Source of the DNA: an uncultured Clostridia bacterium
GTDB taxonomy: Bacteria; Bacillota; Clostridia; TANB77; CAG-508
NCBI GenBank assembly: GCA_934130435.1
Contig: CAKOYB010000011.1
Coordinates: 1 to 41,063, forward strand
DNA: 41,063 bases
Direction: 5' to 3'
A model generated the notes under the pieces. That model was not told the origin of the DNA. It saw only the letters and a program-made list of their open reading frames with translations, and did not search any database. A program made the position numbers and the translations under genes. This document shows positions 9,685 through 17,840 of this stretch, one piece after another; position 1 is the first letter of the stretch, and each line of letters begins with the position of its first letter.

Positions 9685-10398
9685 TTATACATACTCTTTT
9701 TCTAATTTTTCATTTAAATATATTTTTGATAATATTTCAAGTTCTTTTTTTGATTCCTCTGGTACATTAAAAGAAAAAACTTGTTTTGCTGGTGCACTAC
9801 ATATAAACCTTATGGCAGTCATAGTTGTTACGGAAATTCTCATACTTCCTTTATCTACTTTTGCACAGCTTTCACATTTAAATCCATTATCTCTAAAACT
9901 AAAATGATTCAAACTTTCTTTTTCTTTGCAACTTGTGCATTTGTCTATACTAGGTCTAAATCCAATTATAGTCATTAATCTTAATCTGAATGCTATTAAA
10001 ACTAAATCTAAATCTTTTTTATTTTCACAAATCATATATATAGTATTTAAAAACAACTGTAAAATTCTAAAAGAATTTTCGCCTTCTGTTGTTACATCTT
10101 TAATAATTTTTGAAACATAAACAGATGCTTCATAAAGTTTCAAGTCTGTTCTTATATTATAAAAAAACTCTATTGGTTCACATGAATTAATACTATATAT
10201 GTCTTTTCCCTTATATAATATGTATTCTCCAAAACACAAAAATTGACTTCCAGCCATTAAAAGGCTTTTAGGGCGTCTTGCGCCCTTTGCTATACAGTTA
10301 ATCTTTCCTAACCCTGGAGTTAACACTGTAAGCATTTTATCATAATCTCCAGAATTATTTTCTAATAGCACTATCCCCTTGGTTTTTATTATCTTCAT
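9685..10398 (-). CDS. recO: DNA repair protein RecO
   Basis: This 237-aa protein has the usual length of bacterial RecO, the recombination mediator that works with RecR to load RecA on SSB-coated DNA and anneals complementary strands. The N-terminal OB fold contains KTKGIVL and the conserved GLGKINCIAKGARRPKS segment. The C-terminal half has a four-cysteine zinc site, CTSC...CESC. The ATG at 10396-10398 follows a GGAGA site. The 5' end overlaps the yqzL-like gene by 44 nt, and era lies just upstream, the standard era-yqzL-recO order of Firmicutes, so co-transcription is likely. Confidence 0.95.
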   Translation of the reverse strand: MKIIKTKGIVLLENNSGDYDKMLTVLTPGLGKINCIAKGARRPKSLLMAGSQFLCFGEYILYKGKDIYSINSCEPIEFFYNIRTDLKLYEASVYVSKIIKDVTTEGENSFRILQLFLNTIYMICENKKDLDLVLIAFRLRLMTIIGFRPSIDKCTSCKEKESLNHFSFRDNGFKCESCAKVDKGSMRISVTTMTAIRFICSAPAKQVFSFNVPEESKKELEILSKIYLNEKLEKEYV

Positions 10399-10513
10399 AT
10401 AATTCTCCGTTTATGTTATTTCCTATATTTTCAAATTCTCTTAGTTCTAAAAATGTATTTATATTTCCAGTATTTTTAAAGGTATTCCAAGCCATTTTTT
10501 CAATCATTCGCAT
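10355..10513 (-). CDS. yqzL: YqzL-like small protein
   Basis: A 52-aa protein with the YqzL-type signature near its N-terminus, W-x-x-F-x-x-T-G-x-I-x-x-(F/Y)-L (here AWNTFKNTGNINTFLELREF). It sits between era and recO, where Bacillus carries yqzL; the function of the family is unknown. I chose ATG 10511-10513 because AGGAG ends 8 nt upstream and the family is short. A TTG at 10586-10588, overlapping the era stop as TTGA, would give a 77-aa form with a basic N-terminal extension. The 3' end overlaps recO, suggesting translational coupling. Confidence 0.75.
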   Translation of the reverse strand: MRMIEKMAWNTFKNTGNINTFLELREFENIGNNINGELYEDNKNQGDSAIRK

Positions 10514-10584
10514 ACCACCACTCCTAAGTTCTAAAGATAGAAAATTACCTTTAAACTTATCTTTTGTTTTTTTTAACAATTTAT

Positions 10585-11487
10585 TCAATTAAACTTAAAT
10601 TTTTTTACAATGTTATCCTCATCCTGCCAATCTTTTCTAACTTTTACCCATGTTTTTAAATTAATTTTTGTTTCAAGCATCTTTTCTAGGTCTTCTCGTG
10701 CGTACATTCCTATCCTTTTTAACATTGCTCCATTTTTTCCAATGATTATTCCTTTGTGTGAATCTCTTTCGCAATATATAGTTGCTTCTATATTATATAT
10801 TTTTTCATTTGTTTTTGTTCTTGATAATTTCATTTTTTCTATTTCTACATATATTCCATGCGGCACTTCATCATTTAAAAGCTTTAGTGCTTTTTCTCTT
10901 ATTACTTCTTCTGCTAATTGTCTACTTGTTTGATCTGTATACTCATCTATATCATAATATGCTGGTCCAGGTTTTAATTCTTTTTCTATTTCATCTAATA
11001 TCACTTCAACTTCTTTATTCTTTATGGCTGAAATTGGTATTACTGCCCTAAAGTCGAATTCTTTTGAATATATATCAATTAGTTTAGCAATCTGTTCTTT
11101 TTTTACTAAATCAATCTTATTAATTATTAATATTACTTTTCTTCTCGACTTTTTAAGCTCTTCTAATATCTTAGCATCTCCTCTTCCAACTTCTGTTGAA
11201 GTGGCTTCTATCATAAATAGTACAACATCAACCTCTGCGATCGTACCAAAAGCAGTTTCTATCATTGTATTTCCTAGCTTGTTTTTAGGCTTGTGTATTC
11301 CTGGTGTATCTATAAATACAATTTGAGAATTTTTTCTGTTAACAATCGCTCTTATTGCTGTTCTTGTTGTTTGAGTTTTATTAGCCATAATTGCAACTTT
11401 CTCTCCTACAAGAGAATTTATTAAAGTTGACTTTCCGACATTTGTTCTCCCAATTATTGATACAAATCCTGATTTAAATTCATCCAT
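10585..11487 (-). CDS. era: GTPase Era
   Basis: Era, 300 aa, binds the 3' end of 16S rRNA and checks small-subunit assembly at the membrane. The P-loop GRTNVGKST is at residues 12-20, switch II is DTPGIHKPK, NKID is the G4 motif, and the C-terminal KH domain carries IIGKNGAMLK. The ATG at 11485-11487 follows an AAGGA site. Its stop overlaps the alternative TTG start of the next gene. Neighbours ybeY and recO are its usual companions, consistent with a ribosome-maturation and repair cluster. Confidence 0.97.
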   Translation of the reverse strand: MDEFKSGFVSIIGRTNVGKSTLINSLVGEKVAIMANKTQTTRTAIRAIVNRKNSQIVFIDTPGIHKPKNKLGNTMIETAFGTIAEVDVVLFMIEATSTEVGRGDAKILEELKKSRRKVILIINKIDLVKKEQIAKLIDIYSKEFDFRAVIPISAIKNKEVEVILDEIEKELKPGPAYYDIDEYTDQTSRQLAEEVIREKALKLLNDEVPHGIYVEIEKMKLSRTKTNEKIYNIEATIYCERDSHKGIIIGKNGAMLKRIGMYAREDLEKMLETKINLKTWVKVRKDWQDEDNIVKKFKFN

Positions 11488-11600
11488 TTTTTTGTTCCTT
11501 CTTTATTATAGTTGTATTCTATCACTTATATATTACACAATTTGTCGTAATCTGATACTCTTGGTTATTTTCTCATATTTTTTTCAAATATGCAAGTATA

Positions 11601-11641
11601 GAACAAATAAGAAAAATTAAAAATTTTTCTTTGATTTGTTC
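11601..11641. repeat. Near-perfect inverted repeat upstream of era
   Basis: Arms 11601-11618 (GAACAAAT...GAAAAATT) and 11622-11641 are complementary over 18 bp except for a 2-nt bulge, around a 3-nt centre. No T tract follows on the minus strand, so it is not an obvious terminator. It could be an era leader structure, a processing site or a regulator site. No convincing era promoter was found between it and era. Confidence 0.5.
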
Positions 11642-11673
11642 TCGCCCGATTTGAGTTTTCGACTAAAAGGAGT

Positions 11674-11707
11674 AAATCTCCTAATACTAATATGTATTAG
11701 GAGATTT
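11674..11707 (-). terminator. Strong hairpin just after the DUF3048 gene
   Basis: A perfect 14-bp stem, AAATCTCCTAATAC (11674-11687) with its complement (11694-11707), and a 6-nt loop. It starts 5 nt after the DUF3048 stop. The following minus-strand sequence is only moderately T-rich (ACTCCTTTTAG), so termination may be partial, or the stem may protect the 3' end while era is transcribed further. Confidence 0.6.
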
Positions 11708-11711
11708 CAAT

Positions 11712-12746
11712 TCATTCTTCAATTGTAACTTTTTTATCTGTTGGAACAATCTGAATAAATGTATTTCCATCATTTACATTTATTTCATTTCCTTCCAAAT
11801 CTCTATAAACTGTTTGTTCCTTTCTTGAGCTTTTATAACACTCAATCTTTATAGCCTTTCCATTTGTAATATAGTATCCTTCCATTTTCCCAATATTTTG
11901 TAAATTCTGTCTTCCTTTTCCTGATCCGTCATCTATTGTTGTATTTTTAGCAAAGGTTATAATAATGTTTTTAGTAGTAATCATTTCCTTTGTTTGCCAG
12001 TCTTTCTGGGTTGTTTTATTATATCCTCTTACATATACCTTTTTTTCGTCATCATATTTATATGTAACTTTATATGAGCTAGAATATGGTATAATTATAT
12101 TATTGGCTGTATTTCCACTTTCGAGTTCTATTTCATCCACACTATATTTCAATACGCTTTTTTTATTAGATTTTGTACTATATCCCTTTCTTTGTGCAAT
12201 CTCTAGTATTTTTTCTGTAGATGTTATAACATTATGTGGTGCAGGTTTATCCTTTACTCTCCAAAAGCTTTTTGAACTCTCATATATCCCATTTATATTT
12301 TTTACAGACAATTTTGAAATATCACTTTTAGCTTGAGGGCTCCATCCAAAGTGAGTGTATATTGCATCATTTTCTAATGCATAATCTAAAAAATAGTGTC
12401 TTGAGCTTCTAATTGGTCCAATTTTATTAACCTTCTTGTTTTTAAATACTGCCATTAACCTAGTTTGATTCCCTTCAACTATTATTTCGTATACAATAAA
12501 TGCATCATTTAGCCCTACTTGAGGTCTTGCTGCCCCTACGTTGTCTATCATTACAGCTATTGGTCTATCATTGCCAGAGAATATCTCAGGTTGTTTTACC
12601 TCATTAACTTTTTCTGTCATAACTTCGTTGTTATGCTCTGGTACCTCTATATTGTTTTTACTTTTTTCTATTAGCAGTACAATTATGACTCCCGTTAAAA
12701 TTATTAAAATTGAAATTATTATTATTTTTAATATTTTCTGTTTCAA
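11712..12746 (-). CDS. DUF3048 (YerB-like) membrane-anchored protein
   Basis: This 344-aa protein has one N-terminal membrane helix (about residues 5-27) and an extracellular DUF3048 fold like Bacillus YerB. Recognisable conserved stretches are RPIAVMIDN-GAARPQ-GL, AD/YE-I-EG--TRL-A-F, GPIRS-R and the HFG-SP segment. The family function is not established; a cell-envelope role is usually presumed. YerB is a lipoprotein, but this copy lacks a lipobox cysteine. The start is TTG (12744-12746) behind AAGGTGG with good spacing. It is inserted between dgkA and era, which are often adjacent, and is followed by a strong hairpin. Confidence 0.85.
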   Translation of the reverse strand: MKQKILKIIIISILIILTGVIIVLLIEKSKNNIEVPEHNNEVMTEKVNEVKQPEIFSGNDRPIAVMIDNVGAARPQVGLNDAFIVYEIIVEGNQTRLMAVFKNKKVNKIGPIRSSRHYFLDYALENDAIYTHFGWSPQAKSDISKLSVKNINGIYESSKSFWRVKDKPAPHNVITSTEKILEIAQRKGYSTKSNKKSVLKYSVDEIELESGNTANNIIIPYSSSYKVTYKYDDEKKVYVRGYNKTTQKDWQTKEMITTKNIIITFAKNTTIDDGSGKGRQNLQNIGKMEGYYITNGKAIKIECYKSSRKEQTVYRDLEGNEINVNDGNTFIQIVPTDKKVTIEE

Positions 12747-12763
12747 TTTTAGCCACCTTTATC

Positions 12764-13546
12764 TTAAAAATTATTTAAAAATAAACCTCTTAGTCCATAT
12801 ATTAATGTTATAACTGCTACACCTGTTAGTGCCCCAATTAAAACTTCAAATAAGCTTCTCTTTTTATCTTCTATTCTAGTTAAAGATAAAACAATAGCCA
12901 TAAAAATTGTTAGTGTTAGCACTACTTTATTGCTTGAATTTATCCAAATAAGTGTTGTTGCAGCAAATGCAATTGCAGATATTCCACTAGGCATAAAGCT
13001 TTTATCTTTTAAATTTTTATTCTTTTTTGATACGCCCAAAGCTTTAAAGCTAACTATTAATATTACTGTTAAAAATATTCCTATAAATGCTAAATGAACA
13101 GGGGAATTTGCAATATTTGAAATAAAATTCAAACCTATATCACTTACTTTGTCAAAAAATAGGAAGTATGCAACTATTAATGCGTTAATCGCTGTTATTA
13201 CAACTCCTCCTGCAGCAACATCTTTTGCAATTTTCGCTTTTGGATGATATAAATCAGTATATAAATCTACAACTGTTTCTATTGCTGTATTAAACATTTC
13301 TGCAACTATTATTAATATTATAGTAAACATTAAGCACAAAAATTCAGCTCTATTTAAATTAAACAATAGACTAACTAGCATTACAATTACTGCTATAACC
13401 AACTGTTTTTTTATATTTCCTTGTGTAGTAGTTGCATATATTATTCCATTTACCGCATTCTTCCATGCCTCAAAAAAAGTACTATTTTTTGTATGAAACT
13501 TTTCTTTGTTTTCTTCTGTTAGATCTGTCTTTTCTTTGTCCTCCAT
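12764..13546 (-). CDS. DgkA-family lipid kinase fused to a degenerate PAP2-like domain
   Basis: Residues about 25-130 form a DgkA-type kinase, in Gram-positives an undecaprenol kinase that makes undecaprenyl phosphate. The catalytic segment EMFNTAIE (83-90) and KDVAAGGVV (108-116) are intact, with three expected membrane helices. Residues about 145-258 add more helices that resemble a PAP2 phosphatase C-terminus. The PSGH motif reads PSGI (186-189), and the SR-(X5)-H motif reads TRIEDKKRS, so both catalytic histidines are missing. The extra domain is therefore probably structural or lipid-binding. It lies between ybeY (12-nt gap) and the DUF3048 gene (17-nt gap). The kinase call is firm; the PAP2 relationship is inference from motif spacing. 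Confidence 0.85.
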   Translation of the reverse strand: MEDKEKTDLTEENKEKFHTKNSTFFEAWKNAVNGIIYATTTQGNIKKQLVIAVIVMLVSLLFNLNRAEFLCLMFTIILIIVAEMFNTAIETVVDLYTDLYHPKAKIAKDVAAGGVVITAINALIVAYFLFFDKVSDIGLNFISNIANSPVHLAFIGIFLTVILIVSFKALGVSKKNKNLKDKSFMPSGISAIAFAATTLIWINSSNKVVLTLTIFMAIVLSLTRIEDKKRSLFEVLIGALTGVAVITLIYGLRGLFLNNF

Positions 13547-13558
13547 TTGTACCCCTAT

Positions 13559-14044
13559 CTATTTTCTTTTTATATTTAATATTTCTAATACTTCTTCTTC
13601 TTTTTGCCTCATTACTTCCTTTTCTGTATCATTCATATGATCATACCCCATTAAATGGTAGAATCCATGAACAACCATGTATGCTAACTCTCTTTTAAAA
13701 CTATGCCCATATTCTTCAGCCTGTTCTTTTACTTTTTCAATTGAAATAACAATATCTCCTAAAACGTCATATACTTTGTTTTTTTGATCTTGCAATATCA
13801 TTTCATCTAATTCTTTTTTTTCAAACATAGGAAAGGATAGTACATCTGTTGCTTTATCTACATTTCTATATTCCTTGTTAATTTTTCTAATGTTTTCAGG
13901 TGTAGTTAAAATTACATTTATATATAAGTTTAATTTGCATAATTCTTCTTTTTTAAATGCTGTCTTAATAACTTCCTTTATTATTTTTTCATATTCTTTA
14001 TTTTCTTCAATTTCCAGGAAATTAATTTGTGTATATTCTTTCAT
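13559..14044 (-). CDS. ybeY: rRNA maturation endoribonuclease YbeY
   Basis: This 161-aa protein has the family length and the metal-binding signature HGFYHLMGYDH, with H126, H130 and H136 as zinc ligands. The conserved middle segments NKEYR--DKATDVLSFP and LGDIVIS are present. YbeY matures the 3' end of 16S rRNA and takes part in ribosome quality control, which fits its placement in the era cluster. It ends just before dgkA, with 12 nt between. The ribosome binding site (GAAGAG) is weaker than in neighbouring genes. Confidence 0.96.
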   Translation of the reverse strand: MKEYTQINFLEIEENKEYEKIIKEVIKTAFKKEELCKLNLYINVILTTPENIRKINKEYRNVDKATDVLSFPMFEKKELDEMILQDQKNKVYDVLGDIVISIEKVKEQAEEYGHSFKRELAYMVVHGFYHLMGYDHMNDTEKEVMRQKEEEVLEILNIKRK

Positions 14045-14058
14045 CTTTCTCTTCTTTC

Positions 14059-15234
14059 CTATTTTTTTATATATTTTCCTTTAAGTGTAGTATATACATT
14101 TTTTATATTTTTCATTGCACCAAGTTCTACAAGCTTTTCTTTATATTTCTTTATTACCAAATTATATCTCTTAGGTTCATTTAGTACTCGAATTAGATCT
14201 CTTCTTATAAATAACACTTCTTTTTGCTTCTCATCACTTTTAATTTTCTTATATTCATTAAAGAACTTTTTATAATTTTCTCTTTGTGCAGGTTTGTCCC
14301 AATATATCTTGGTTGATAATAAGCCTATTTGATATTCTTCAATTATGTTTAATATCATTTTAAAAGCCTTTTTTTCTTTTCTCTCATTTCTTGTGTGAAC
14401 ATACTCAGAACAAGCTTCATTAAGTAATTGCTCGTAACATTGCTCTGCAACAATAAGTGGTAAGCTGTGAGTAAACAATCCTCTACTAATATTTAAAATA
14501 ATAAGTTTTCTTTCTATCAAGTCTATTGAATCTGGTTTTCCTGTAGTAGCTTTTAAATAATCTTCATATTGCTTTACAATTTTCTCTGAAACTTTTGAGC
14601 CATCTACTTTCATTTTAAGTTTTAATACATTTTCTATATACTCTTCTACTGTGTTAAATATTTTATCAAATATTTCATTTTTATCATTTACTGATGTCTT
14701 TAAATTATCTGCTAATTGAATAGAATAATTTTTTAATATTCCCTTATATAAAGATTCTATTTTTTCAATATAAAATGGATTATATTTATCTATTATTTTT
14801 GCTTTCTTGCTCTGTTTTACATTTTCATAGTCAAGCTCTAGTAAGTATTTTTGCTTTCTATACTTATATTCTAAATATTGTGTTTCTTTTAAATGTATAA
14901 CCATATAATATCGTGATAATGCATCCTCTTCAAATGGCGTAGCAGTACCATTTTTAACTTTTTTATATATTGAATCCATTACATATTTGTCTAATGCTTC
15001 TAAATATAATGTGTATGTCTCTTCATATTTTTTGTTAAGTATTTCCTTCTTTGAAGTATCATCTTCATTAAAATTAGTTATTCCTTCATAACATTTTATT
15101 AGGTTATTTCTTTTTACAGAAATCATTATTCCATTAAACCCAACTCTAGTTGGTATTAATATTTTGCTTATTGTTGTTCCTAGCTTAGAGAAAAATGTTT
15201 TTTGCGTATATACTCTTAAACTCTTTTCTTCCAT
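14059..15234 (-). CDS. Unknown 391-aa protein in the usual phoH position
   Basis: I do not recognise this protein. It is 391 aa, probably mostly alpha-helical and highly charged (many K and E), with no signal peptide, membrane helix or nucleotide-binding motif seen. The N-terminus is basic (KILIPTRVGFNGIMISVKRNN), the middle is tyrosine-rich, and the C-terminus ends in basic repeats. A good GAGAGG site precedes the ATG. It lies 14 nt from ybeY and 26 nt from yqfD, in the slot where Firmicutes normally carry phoH (ybeZ) and sometimes a HDIG phosphodiesterase gene. Context suggests a sporulation or RNA-related role, but that is only guilt by association. Confidence 0.8.
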   Translation of the reverse strand: MEEKSLRVYTQKTFFSKLGTTISKILIPTRVGFNGIMISVKRNNLIKCYEGITNFNEDDTSKKEILNKKYEETYTLYLEALDKYVMDSIYKKVKNGTATPFEEDALSRYYMVIHLKETQYLEYKYRKQKYLLELDYENVKQSKKAKIIDKYNPFYIEKIESLYKGILKNYSIQLADNLKTSVNDKNEIFDKIFNTVEEYIENVLKLKMKVDGSKVSEKIVKQYEDYLKATTGKPDSIDLIERKLIILNISRGLFTHSLPLIVAEQCYEQLLNEACSEYVHTRNERKEKKAFKMILNIIEEYQIGLLSTKIYWDKPAQRENYKKFFNEYKKIKSDEKQKEVLFIRRDLIRVLNEPKRYNLVIKKYKEKLVELGAMKNIKNVYTTLKGKYIKK

Positions 15235-15260
15235 ATTAACCTCTCATTCTATTAAAGTTG

Positions 15261-16454
15261 TTAATTAGAGTTTATTTTTTCTTGTATCCCTATTTGTTCT
15301 AGAACTTCGTATGTAAGTTCTAACTCTATGGTATTATCATCAATTTTGTTTGTATTAACAACTTTATTTTTTATTTTTTCTTTTGGTATTTTTTCTTTTT
15401 CAAATTCTTCTTCTAATTCATTTAGTAGTAATTCTTTTGCTTCCTTTTCTCCGTAAGTTTTGGGCTCATCTTTTAATTCTTTATATACCACTTTTTTTAG
15501 TTCAATTGGTAAGTAAAAATTAGAAAAAATCCTAATTTTTTTAGATATATTTATTGTATCATATTTCTCAAAATTTGGAAGACTTTTATATAAATTTATT
15601 TTAATTTTATTAATATTTATTGTATATTTTGCTTCACTATTTCCTGTCTCCGTAGTTATTGAGGTTTTTAGTTTTATTCTTTTTCTCTTAGTTTTCCATA
15701 CTTTTGCCTCAACATTTCCTTTTGCATGTACATATCGTGTATCTGTATATTTTCCCTCCATATATCCACCAATTAATACTTCTTCTTCATCAACAATGTC
15801 TCCAACTTTTTTTAGTGCTGTTCCAGTTTGTGCTGTTATTTTGGTAATTACTCCTCTTTGATTCGAGATAATGTTACAATACTCATCGTCATTTACAATT
15901 TCTGGTTTTTCGCTTGATTCTGCAATAGATACAATTGCATTAGTTCCTTTTAAATTTATTTCAATCCAAGATATATCATTTCTTTTTAGACGAATATTGT
16001 TAATCACCTTTTTTCTGTCTATTTTTCTTTTTGCCTTTCCAATTTCTAATCCCTCTTTATTTAATTCTTCAATTATTTCTTGCTTATTAATTTTTTCTAT
16101 TCCTTGTATTTCAATATTCCATATGTACTTAGAACTAAATATTATTAAACCAAAAATAATGGCAATTATAATTAAGAAAATTTTTCTTTTCTTATACCTT
16201 TTAAAAATAAAAGGCAGACCCTTTCTATCTTCAATTTTAATTCTGCAATTTGATTTTTTAGCTACTTTTTTTATTCTTTTAAAATTTTTTATAGAGATAT
16301 TGCAATAAACTAATGTACTTTTTTTTCTTTTTATGTTCCATAGTAATATCTTTTTACTAATACATTTATTAATAAATCTTTCTGTAAAGAATCCTTCAAT
16401 TGAAATAGTTAAATATCCGCATATAAAATTAAGTAATACCCTTAAAATAGTCAT
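15261..16454 (-). CDS. yqfD: Sporulation protein YqfD
   Basis: YqfD, 397 aa, is a membrane protein made during sporulation in Bacilli and Clostridia. Residues about 93-112 form a single membrane helix after a basic cytoplasmic region. The outer part has the family segments WNIEIQGIEKI, DISWIEINLKGT and GVITKITAQTGTALKKVGD--DEEEVLIGG. It is encoded directly after yqfC, the universal arrangement, with an AAAGGA site and a 12-nt gap. The exact molecular role is unknown; mother-cell function in engulfment or coat assembly is usually inferred. Confidence 0.92.
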   Translation of the reverse strand: MTILRVLLNFICGYLTISIEGFFTERFINKCISKKILLWNIKRKKSTLVYCNISIKNFKRIKKVAKKSNCRIKIEDRKGLPFIFKRYKKRKIFLIIIAIIFGLIIFSSKYIWNIEIQGIEKINKQEIIEELNKEGLEIGKAKRKIDRKKVINNIRLKRNDISWIEINLKGTNAIVSIAESSEKPEIVNDDEYCNIISNQRGVITKITAQTGTALKKVGDIVDEEEVLIGGYMEGKYTDTRYVHAKGNVEAKVWKTKRKRIKLKTSITTETGNSEAKYTININKIKINLYKSLPNFEKYDTINISKKIRIFSNFYLPIELKKVVYKELKDEPKTYGEKEAKELLLNELEEEFEKEKIPKEKIKNKVVNTNKIDDNTIELELTYEVLEQIGIQEKINSN

Positions 16455-16466
16455 TTTAATCCTTTC

Positions 16467-16754
16467 TTAATCAGTTATACTTTCAAGTTCTATACTATCT
16501 ACTCTACCAGTAATTTTTATGTCTTCATTTGTCATTTGTTCTAGTTTAAGATTATACCCATTTACATTAACAATTCCCTGAAAAGTATTTACTCTAATAA
16601 AAATATCTTGATATTCTAAAATATTTTTATAATTTTCAATAAAAATTTCATCAAATCCCAGAATTGTTATTTTAGCGTCTGTTGAAACAACTTCTCTTGG
16701 CATTTCTAATAAGCTGCTTAATTTTGTATATTTCTTCTGTTTTTTACTTCTCAT
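16467..16754 (-). CDS. yqfC: Sporulation protein YqfC
   Basis: A 95-aa YabP/YqfC-family protein with core strands ITILGFDEIFIENYKNIL and a C-terminal ITGRVDSIEL segment. I start it at ATG 16752-16754 because AGGAGG (16761-16766) sits 6 nt upstream and the family is about 95 aa. A further upstream ATG would add 15 residues and overlap the end of pdaA. YqfC is normally co-expressed with yqfD in the mother cell. Confidence 0.92.
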   Translation of the reverse strand: MRSKKQKKYTKLSSLLEMPREVVSTDAKITILGFDEIFIENYKNILEYQDIFIRVNTFQGIVNVNGYNLKLEQMTNEDIKITGRVDSIELESITD

Positions 16755-16782
16755 TAATATCCTCCTCAAATATGATTTGTTA

Positions 16783-17595
16783 TTACCATTTAAATTCATT
16801 TAGTGATTTAAAAGTATAACCTGCTTGTTTTAGTTGCTTTATAACATTATCTAATATTTCCATATTTGTTTTTGAGGTTGCGTGTAGTAGCATTATTTCA
16901 CCATTATGTGCATTATTAATAATTTTATTAATTCCTTCCTCATCTGATGGTTGTTTTTTCTCATCCCAATCAGCATATGCAAAACTCCACATTACTGGAA
17001 CATAACCTAATTTTGTTGTTACATCTAGAGAATATTCACTATATTCTCCTTTAGGAGGTCTCATATATTTCATTTCATAATTAAACTTTTCATAAACACA
17101 TGTATGTAAATTCATAAGTTCCTCTTTAAGTTGTTCTTCACTTAAGCTTGGCATACTCTTATGATTAACTGTATGATTTCCTATTATATGTCCATCATCT
17201 ATCATTTTTTGTACTAACTGTGAACTTGTATTTATATAGTGTTTCGTTATAAAAAATGTAGCTGGAACATTGTTTTCTTTTAAAGTATTTAAGATACTCT
17301 CTGTATATCCTGCTTCATATCCTAAATCAAAAGTTATATAAATTGTTGGCTCATTAGAATTGCCTATTGCCATTCCTTTATATTTTTCTATTAATTCTTT
17401 ATTTTTTTTACCTAAATCTGGTTGATTATGATTATCTCCTCTTTTTATTCCCCATTCAATTTTTGTTTTTGATAAACTTGTTGTTCCACTAGTCTCAACT
17501 GTTGTTCCATCTTTACCATTTAAAAAAACAATACTAAAAATTATAAGTATTATTGTAACAAATATACAAACTCCTAATTTTATTTTATGATCCAT
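16783..17595 (-). CDS. pdaA: PdaA-type polysaccharide deacetylase (spore cortex muramic delta-lactam formation)
   Basis: This 270-aa NodB-fold protein has an N-terminal membrane anchor (8-25). The PdaA-specific lead-in EWGIKRGDNHNQPDLGKKN is followed by motif 1 TFDLGYE (D90), motif 2 HTVNH (H141, H145), motif 3 RPPKGEYSEYS (from R179) and a late LLHATS. PdaA enzymes remove N-acetyl from muramic acid on the way to the cortex delta-lactam needed for germination. Motif 1 has Leu where Bacillus PdaA has Asn (TFDNG). The start is ATG 17593-17595 behind GGAGGG; a TTG 15 nt upstream lies inside that site. It is the first gene of the sporulation/era run. Confidence 0.9.
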   Translation of the reverse strand: MDHKIKLGVCIFVTIILIIFSIVFLNGKDGTTVETSGTTSLSKTKIEWGIKRGDNHNQPDLGKKNKELIEKYKGMAIGNSNEPTIYITFDLGYEAGYTESILNTLKENNVPATFFITKHYINTSSQLVQKMIDDGHIIGNHTVNHKSMPSLSEEQLKEELMNLHTCVYEKFNYEMKYMRPPKGEYSEYSLDVTTKLGYVPVMWSFAYADWDEKKQPSDEEGINKIINNAHNGEIMLLHATSKTNMEILDNVIKQLKQAGYTFKSLNEFKW

Positions 17596-17710
17596 TTTTT
17601 CCCTCCACAATTGTTATTCTTTTAATAATATGAATAAAAAAATAAAAAATAACTCTTCTTTTATAATTCTATTTATTAATCACAATATTTTAAATTAACT
17701 AACCATTTTC

Positions 17711-17739
17711 TTGACATTTAAAAGAAATTATTCTATATT
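17711..17739 (+). promoter_or_regulatory. Sigma-A promoter of agrA-agrC
   Basis: A perfect -35 TTGACA (17711-17716), a 17-bp spacer and -10 TATATT (17734-17739). Transcription should start near 17746, leaving a leader of about 95 nt. The leader contains a small hairpin, TATATCA/TGATATA (17808-17814/17819-17825), just before a weak GGTGA ribosome binding site, so expression may be tuned at translation. Confidence 0.8.
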
Positions 17740-17840
17740 GTAATTTATAAGGTAAAGTGATTTTTACATTTTTTGTTTTATCATTTTATAAAGATATACA
17801 AAAGAAATATATCATCTTTGATATAATTGGTGAAAAAAGT

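Noticed and set aside
10355..10588. Longer 77-aa start (TTG overlapping the era stop) for the YqzL-like gene.
   Set aside because: The internal ATG at 10513 has a better ribosome binding site and fits the short family length.
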